This document shows, piece after piece, positions 59,671 through 64,000 of a stretch of 64,000 bases of DNA. The position numbers were made by a program, and so were the translations under genes. How positions within the stretch are numbered: the stretch's first letter is position 1; the number at the start of each line of letters is the position of its first letter. Source of the DNA: Tamlana flava (GTDB lineage Bacteria; Bacteroidota; Bacteroidia; Flavobacteriales; Flavobacteriaceae). The notes beneath the pieces are model-generated. The model was not told where the DNA came from and made no database searches. It saw nothing but the letters and a program-made list of their open reading frames with translations. The stretch is taken from positions 372,001 through 436,000 of the forward strand of contig NZ_JBGGTX010000003.1 of assembly GCF_041287255.1 (NCBI RefSeq), read 5' to 3'.

Positions 59671-59733
59671 CTAGCCCAGTGAAATAATGACACAGACGAC
59701 AGTAAAAACGATATTTGAAACTTGCTTTTTCAT
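59671..59733 (-). CDS. ilv operon leader peptide (branched-chain attenuator)
   Basis: A 20-codon ORF from ATG to TAG, MKKQVSNIVFTVVCVIISLG. It holds five Val, three Ile and one Leu, clustered as IV, VV and VII. The antiterminator segment AGTAGGGTGG starts on the stop codon itself. It can form 9 of 10 pairs (one G-U) with CCTTCCTACT in the following terminator. Stalling at the Val/Ile codons leaves this segment free and prevents the terminator; a ribosome at the stop codon covers it. This is the classical ilv attenuation logic and includes control codons for two of the operon's end products. No Shine-Dalgarno is evident, as usual in this phylum. Confidence 0.85.
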   Translation of the reverse strand: MKKQVSNIVFTVVCVIISLG

Positions 59734-59881
59734 TGGGTGCCGCAAATATTTGCAAATAATTTTTAACAACCAATTATTTTGGAAAAAAAGAGGGACAAGA
59801 CGGAGCCAATTGAAAAAATATATTGAATTAGCACTCCACCTTTTTTAGCTAAATATTAACGCCGATTTTCCATTATTTTTT

Positions 59882-59889
59882 TACATTTG
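59882..59889 (+). promoter_or_regulatory. Candidate -7 promoter box for metK
   Basis: TACATTTG is an exact TAnnTTTG match. It lies 18 nt upstream of the first base of the SAM-II-like aptamer, so the transcript would begin just before it. Confidence 0.65.
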
Positions 59890-59906
59890 CCCAATCAAAA
59901 AACAAT

Positions 59907-59985
59907 AAGAGGAAAGATTTGACTGATTGCAACCTCTTTGTGGCGTAACAGATACGGCACAAGCAAAAATGCTAAAGGCAGTGCA
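59907..59985 (+). promoter_or_regulatory. SAM-II-type riboswitch with inserted hairpin, upstream of metK
   Basis: P1 is AAGAGG (59907-59912) with CCTCTT (59933-59938). Its loop AAAGATTTGACTGATTGCAA closely matches the conserved SAM-II loop (GATTTAACCG..ATTGCAA). The 3' element AATGCTAAAGGCAGT (59968-59982) corresponds to the SAM-II GCTAAA..GG segment, and ACTG (59922-59925) can pair with CAGT (59979-59982) to form the pseudoknot. Between them, TTGTGGCGTA and TACGGCACAA (59938-59962) form a 10-position hairpin with one mismatch. This fits the SAM-II-long-loops variant reported for Bacteroidota. A 10-nt sequence near the start codon (60006-60015) is complementary to the loop. SAM is the expected ligand, given the metK context. 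Confidence 0.8.
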
Positions 59986-60032
59986 TACTTCCTTAGACGT
60001 TATCCGTCAAATCTTGCAATAAAATAAAAAAT

Positions 60033-61286
60033 ATGGCTTATTTATTCACTTCAGAAAGTGTTTCTGAAGGTCACCCAGACAAAGTTGCAGACCAAATTAG
60101 CGATGCTTTAATCGACAACTTTTTAGCTTTTGACAAAGAATCTAAAGTAGCATGTGAGACTTTGGTTACCACAGGACAAGTTATTCTTGCCGGCGAGGTT
60201 AAATCCCACACCTATTTAGATGTTCAAAAAATTGCGCGCGATACCATAAACAAAATTGGTTACACCAAAGGCGAATACATGTTTGATGGTAATTCGTGTG
60301 GTGTGCTCTCGGCCATTCATGAGCAATCTGAGGATATTAATCAAGGTGTTGACCGCGGAAGGAAGGAAGAACAAGGTGCTGGCGACCAAGGTATGATGTT
60401 TGGCTATGCCACCAACGAAACCGAAAATTTTATGCCTTTGGCCTTAGATTTATCTCATAGAATTTTAAAGGAACTTGCCGCTTTACGCAGAGAGAACAAA
60501 GAGATTACTTACTTGCGCCCAGACAGCAAAAGCCAAGTTACCATTGAATATAGCGATGACAATATTCCGCAACGTATTGATGCCATTGTAGTATCTACAC
60601 AGCATAACGATTTTGCCGATGACGAAACCATGTTGGCAAAAATCAGAAAAGACGTTGTTGACATTTTAATACCACGAGTCGTGGCCAAACTTCCTGAATC
60701 CATTCAAAAATTATTCAACAGCAATATAAAATACCACATCAACCCAACAGGAAAATTTGTTATTGGTGGCCCACACGGCGACACTGGATTAACCGGCCGT
60801 AAAATTATTGTGGACACCTACGGCGGAAAAGGCGCCCATGGTGGAGGTGCATTTTCCGGAAAAGACCCAAGTAAAGTAGACCGCAGTGCCGCTTATGCTA
60901 CGCGCCATATCGCCAAAAATCTAGTGGCTGCTGGCGTTGCCGACGAAGTTTTGGTACAGGTTAGCTATGCCATTGGTGTGGTAGAACCTATGGGTATTTT
61001 TATTGACACCTATGGTACTTGTCCGTTTAATATGACCGATGGTGAAATTGCTGAAAAAGTTTCTGAGATTTTTGATATGCGCCCATTTGCTATAGAAGAT
61101 CGCTTAAAATTACGCTCGCCCATGTATAGCGAAACTGCCGCTTACGGGCACATGGGAAGACAAAACGAAACCGTTACCAAAACATTTTCGCAACCTAATG
61201 GTGAAACCATAACGCTGGATGTAGAATTGTTTACTTGGGAAAAACTGGATTATGTTGATAAAGTAAAAGCAGCTTTTGGGTTGTAA
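60033..61286 (+). CDS. metK: S-adenosylmethionine synthetase
   Basis: MetK makes SAM from methionine and ATP. The 417-residue protein has TSESVSEGHPDKVADQISDA at the N-terminus, GEVKSHTYLD, GAGDQGMMFGYATNETENF, the PTGKFVIGGPHGDTGLTGRK motif, and GGGAFSGKDPSKVDRSAAY. It is some 30 residues longer than E. coli MetK, with the extra length in the middle region, as is usual in flavobacteria. It is a single-gene unit behind a SAM-II-like riboswitch and ends in an intrinsic terminator. Its upstream region is shared with the divergent ilv leader. Confidence 0.96.
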   Translation: MAYLFTSESVSEGHPDKVADQISDALIDNFLAFDKESKVACETLVTTGQVILAGEVKSHTYLDVQKIARDTINKIGYTKGEYMFDGNSCGVLSAIHEQSEDINQGVDRGRKEEQGAGDQGMMFGYATNETENFMPLALDLSHRILKELAALRRENKEITYLRPDSKSQVTIEYSDDNIPQRIDAIVVSTQHNDFADDETMLAKIRKDVVDILIPRVVAKLPESIQKLFNSNIKYHINPTGKFVIGGPHGDTGLTGRKIIVDTYGGKGAHGGGAFSGKDPSKVDRSAAYATRHIAKNLVAAGVADEVLVQVSYAIGVVEPMGIFIDTYGTCPFNMTDGEIAEKVSEIFDMRPFAIEDRLKLRSPMYSETAAYGHMGRQNETVTKTFSQPNGETITLDVELFTWEKLDYVDKVKAAFGL

Positions 61287-61312
61287 AAAATTCCCCCAAT
61301 AAGAAATAATTT

Positions 61313-61344
61313 AAAAGCCTTATGATTTTTCATAGGGCTTTTTT
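61313..61344 (+). terminator. Intrinsic terminator after metK
   Basis: AAAAGCCTTATGA pairs with TCATAGGGCTTTT (13 positions, one G-U) around a TTTT loop and ends in a T6 tract. It lies 26 nt after the metK stop. Confidence 0.9.
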
Positions 61345-61382
61345 GTTGGCACTTGTTGACTTCGTCAGCAAAAACGAACATC

Positions 61383-63887
61383 CTAAAAATAAAATCCAAA
61401 ACTTCCGGTAACCCCAAATTTTCGGGCATCGGGGTAAGTCACATCATCTTTATAATTGCCCCTAAAATTAAAATCTATTCTAAACACCTTAAAAATATTA
61501 CCCACACCCAAACTGTATTCGTAATATGGTTTGTTTGATGGTGCTACCAAATCAATGTTATTAGGGTTATTAGTGGTGTTAAGGGCAATATTTTCATCTG
61601 AAATCTCGCCCCATGCGCCACGCAAGCTTACAATTTCACGCAGGTTTAGTTTTCGTAGAAATGGAATTCTTGAAAACAGGCGGCCGTTAAAATTATGCTC
61701 AAAATGAAATGAGGCATAAGTATCGGTTACGAACTCATAAAAATCGAGTTGTGAAAAAGTATTGTAAATGGAGAAATAGGACTGGTTACCAGGAATAACG
61801 CTTAACAAACCAAGTGGCACTTCGCCAAAGGTTTTACCAGCTTCAAATGTTGTAGTGAGTCTACCAAAACCGCCCAATTGCCATGGCTGTATATACGAAA
61901 ATTGCAATTTGGTATAATCAAAATCACTATTCAAAACAGATTTATCGCCCAGACTTATTTGTGCAAACAAACGGGCAAAATCGTCGTTGGCAATTCGTCG
62001 TTCCACACCAAAACCGGTCATTTTTCTTTTTGGAAAATATGAAAGCGACAAAGTAGACTCAAACTGCTTAATCTCAGAAGCCACTCCAGTAGCGGTATTA
62101 TAGTCTAAACTAAAGGTTGGTGAAGCCGACTCAAGTGTACGGTAATTGCCCCCCAATCTAAAAACGAGGTTGCGCCAAGGCTCGGCTTCTACAGCTAAAC
62201 TGGTTAAATTTATGGTGGTTAGTTTATCATTGGAACTTGTTCCCACCACTGCCGATGACGCCAAACTTCTACCCAAAACATCAGTACTTGTGGTTAAACT
62301 AGCCCCTATTTGCTCTACGTCGCGCCTGTTTCCTCCAGAAATTATGAGTCTGCTTTTTCTATCAATCAGCCATTTGCCCGAAATACCATATTTAAACTTG
62401 TCGTCATCAAAACCATAAGCCAAAAAGCCTTCCAATCGCCAAGGATCATTCGGCCCAAAATAAGTTCGCCCACCTGTTCTTAACCGTAAACCTTCCACCT
62501 CATTGAACCCAAAGGTTGAAAAAATAGGCCCATAATCCAACGGTAAGGTATTGAACTCAATATAACCCGATGCCAAAATGCTGCCTAAATTATAAAGACG
62601 TTTAAATTTTTTAACTGTTTTTAGGGTGTCCAACATTTTGTAAACGCCCTTTTCGTCTTTGTTCAGTTCTTCCAAACGGTTTTCTGACCAAAAGCTGTCA
62701 TCCCTATTGTAAACATCTTCGTTATAATTGGCAACTTCCTTTTCGTAGAATTTTTTATCCAACTCAATATCAAACTTGTAATTGTCGTAAAGCGTGGTTC
62801 GTTTTCCATAAATGCCTCGGGATTTTTCCTTTTTATTGAATGCAAAGTCACTCATCATATAATCGCGCTTCACAAGAAAAAGGGAATCGTTCAGCACCTC
62901 AAATTCCTGTTCAATATATATTTCTTTCACCCAGTTAATATTGGCACTTTTTGAAGCCTGAAGATTAATTTCTTTAATGGCATAAGTGGTATCGGCCACC
63001 CAAAAATCGCCCTTAAACGTCAGTTCGTTTTTACGCCTTGGGTAGTAAATGATGTTATAGCACCACTTATTATCTATAAAAGCGCTATCGGAAAGCACAT
63101 AGTTGTATGTGCTAACGCCCGTTCTGGATAATGGGCTTACAAAACTTTTATCAAAAAATTTCAAGTAGTTATCATAAACGTTAAAATCGGAATACAGGTC
63201 ATCAACAAAATCAATAATCACTTGATTATCGCTGAATCCAGAATTTTTGTTCCCTTTTAAAACTTCTTTTGTTTTATTAGTTACGTTATCGCCATAAACC
63301 TGCGAAACCGCCTCGTTTATAAACATGGGCAGGTAGGTCTTGCCGGTGACACGAGAGGTGTCCACCTCATTAAAAACAAACTCCATACCTTTAAACAGCT
63401 TGCTTTTAATCAGGGCACTGTCAATGGTATTTAAATCGAATTCAACCTTTTCATACTTGTTGTATTGATATTGTTTGAATTGCTTTAGGCCGTTACTGCG
63501 TTTATTAGCCCATATTTTTTTTAGCAAATCTATTGCCGGATTATTCTTTTTGGGCTGTTTACCAGAAATAATAACAACCTGATCCAGTTGGGCAGCTTCT
63601 TCCTTTAAAATGAATTTTAAATCGTAATTCACCCTTTTTTCCAAAGGAATATTCAACGTTTCATAACCGATAAAAGATACGGTTAAGGCACCCCATGTCT
63701 CATCAGATTCTAAATAAAACCGACCGTCTTCATTGGTGATGGTTCCTATAGTTGAACCTTTAAAAATAATCGTTGCAAAAGCAACAGGAGCGTCAAATTC
63801 ATCAAACACATAACCACTAACCTTTGTTTGCGAGGAGGCAGAAAAAATTCCGAAAAAGAAAATAAAAATTAGCAGTTTTAGGTTCAT
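61383..63887 (-). CDS. DUF5686 / carboxypeptidase-regulatory-like outer-membrane protein
   Basis: An 834-residue exported protein. The signal peptide (MNLKLLIFIFFFGIFSASSQ) is followed by a carboxypeptidase-regulatory-like beta-sandwich (about 22-110, VSGYVFDEFDAPVAFATIIFKG and TNEDGRFYLES), as seen on SusC-type receptors. The DUF5686 region follows, ending in a beta-barrel with many alternating strands and a C-terminal FGFYF, the terminal aromatic of outer-membrane proteins. There is no TonB box or plug signature, so it is not a SusC. The function is unknown; an envelope role is inferred. It is a single-gene unit that converges with metK. Confidence 0.88.
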   Translation of the reverse strand: MNLKLLIFIFFFGIFSASSQTKVSGYVFDEFDAPVAFATIIFKGSTIGTITNEDGRFYLESDETWGALTVSFIGYETLNIPLEKRVNYDLKFILKEEAAQLDQVVIISGKQPKKNNPAIDLLKKIWANKRSNGLKQFKQYQYNKYEKVEFDLNTIDSALIKSKLFKGMEFVFNEVDTSRVTGKTYLPMFINEAVSQVYGDNVTNKTKEVLKGNKNSGFSDNQVIIDFVDDLYSDFNVYDNYLKFFDKSFVSPLSRTGVSTYNYVLSDSAFIDNKWCYNIIYYPRRKNELTFKGDFWVADTTYAIKEINLQASKSANINWVKEIYIEQEFEVLNDSLFLVKRDYMMSDFAFNKKEKSRGIYGKRTTLYDNYKFDIELDKKFYEKEVANYNEDVYNRDDSFWSENRLEELNKDEKGVYKMLDTLKTVKKFKRLYNLGSILASGYIEFNTLPLDYGPIFSTFGFNEVEGLRLRTGGRTYFGPNDPWRLEGFLAYGFDDDKFKYGISGKWLIDRKSRLIISGGNRRDVEQIGASLTTSTDVLGRSLASSAVVGTSSNDKLTTINLTSLAVEAEPWRNLVFRLGGNYRTLESASPTFSLDYNTATGVASEIKQFESTLSLSYFPKRKMTGFGVERRIANDDFARLFAQISLGDKSVLNSDFDYTKLQFSYIQPWQLGGFGRLTTTFEAGKTFGEVPLGLLSVIPGNQSYFSIYNTFSQLDFYEFVTDTYASFHFEHNFNGRLFSRIPFLRKLNLREIVSLRGAWGEISDENIALNTTNNPNNIDLVAPSNKPYYEYSLGVGNIFKVFRIDFNFRGNYKDDVTYPDARKFGVTGSFGFYF

Positions 63888-63930
63888 TCAGGGTAATGTA
63901 TTAAGAAAATGGGGTAATGGGGTTTAAGCG

Positions 63931-63938
63931 CAAATATA
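63931..63938 (-). promoter_or_regulatory. Candidate -7 promoter box for the DUF5686 gene
   Basis: On the minus strand TATATTTG is an exact TAnnTTTG match, 43 nt upstream of the start codon. Confidence 0.6.
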
Positions 63939-63966
63939 CAAATAGACTTTTTAAGTTTTATAAAAC

Positions 63967-64000
63967 AAAAAACTTCATTAACAATTACGCCAATGAAGTT
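63967..64000 (-). terminator. Intrinsic terminator of a gene beyond the right edge
   Basis: On the minus strand AACTTCATT pairs with AATGAAGTT (9 bp) around a 12-nt loop and runs into a T6 tract. It marks the end of a minus-strand gene lying to the right of the window. Confidence 0.7.

Noticed and set aside
59564..59773. A 69-codon minus-strand ORF with an Ile-rich end in the ilv leader region
   Set aside because: It needs a TTG start, runs through the attenuator terminator, and overlaps the better leader ORF (59671-59733) in another frame. Its composition looks like AT-rich chance sequence.
1..64000. CRISPR arrays, tRNA or rRNA genes, insertion sequences, prophage or defence islands
   Set aside because: No regular repeat-spacer pattern, tRNA-like cloverleaf, transposase or phage gene was recognised on reading both strands. 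The window is a housekeeping biosynthetic region.

Overview
The window is a stretch of an AT-rich chromosome from a member of the Bacteroidota, most likely family Flavobacteriaceae. Signs are the gliding-motility gene gldA, several -7 promoter boxes of the Bacteroidota form TAnnTTTG, the absence of obvious Shine-Dalgarno sequences, outer-membrane and lipoprotein families typical of the phylum (DUF5686, GIN-domain, PagL-like), and family-typical gene fusions. No rRNA, tRNA, CRISPR array, transposase or phage gene was recognised.

The window is mostly a set of amino-acid biosynthesis loci. From left to right: dtd and rsgA (0-1.5 kb); the Phe/Tyr operon pheA, aminotransferase, tyrA, DAHP synthase/chorismate mutase (2-6 kb, minus strand); gldA, then pta-ackA (6.3-10.6 kb, plus); two cell-envelope genes (10.6-12.5 kb); a methionine operon, split metH then metF (12.5-17.5 kb, minus); cysteine synthesis and sulfate assimilation (17.9-27.3 kb, minus) next to an Rrf2 regulator, phzF, metZ and a metX-thrA fusion (27.4-33.3 kb, minus); leuA-leuB and a polyphosphate glucokinase (35-38.6 kb, plus); an eleven-gene arginine plus proline operon (38.6-49.7 kb, minus); azurin and gapN (50-52 kb); the ilv operon ilvD-B-N-C with ilvA (52.5-59.4 kb, minus); metK (60-61 kb, plus); and a DUF5686 outer-membrane protein (61.4-63.9 kb, minus).

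The most notable content lies between the genes. I find two leader-peptide transcription attenuators that had to be read by hand. One precedes pheA: a 25-residue leader rich in Tyr and Phe, an antiterminator segment, and a hairpin with a T8 tract. One precedes ilvD: a 20-residue leader rich in Val and Ile, a 10-nt antiterminator, and a hairpin with a T tract. A third, less complete candidate precedes the arginine operon: two Arg-rich mini-ORFs in a 466-nt leader. Three S-adenosylmethionine riboswitches are also present: SAM-I elements before metH and before metX-thrA, and a SAM-II-like element with an inserted hairpin before metK.

Together these suggest that Phe/Tyr, branched-chain and possibly Arg supply are sensed by ribosome stalling, while Met/SAM supply is sensed by RNA aptamers. 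Sulfur assimilation appears to be under a cysteine-rich Rrf2 repressor with a palindromic operator. Functional calls are based on recognised protein motifs read from the sequence; no database search was run.
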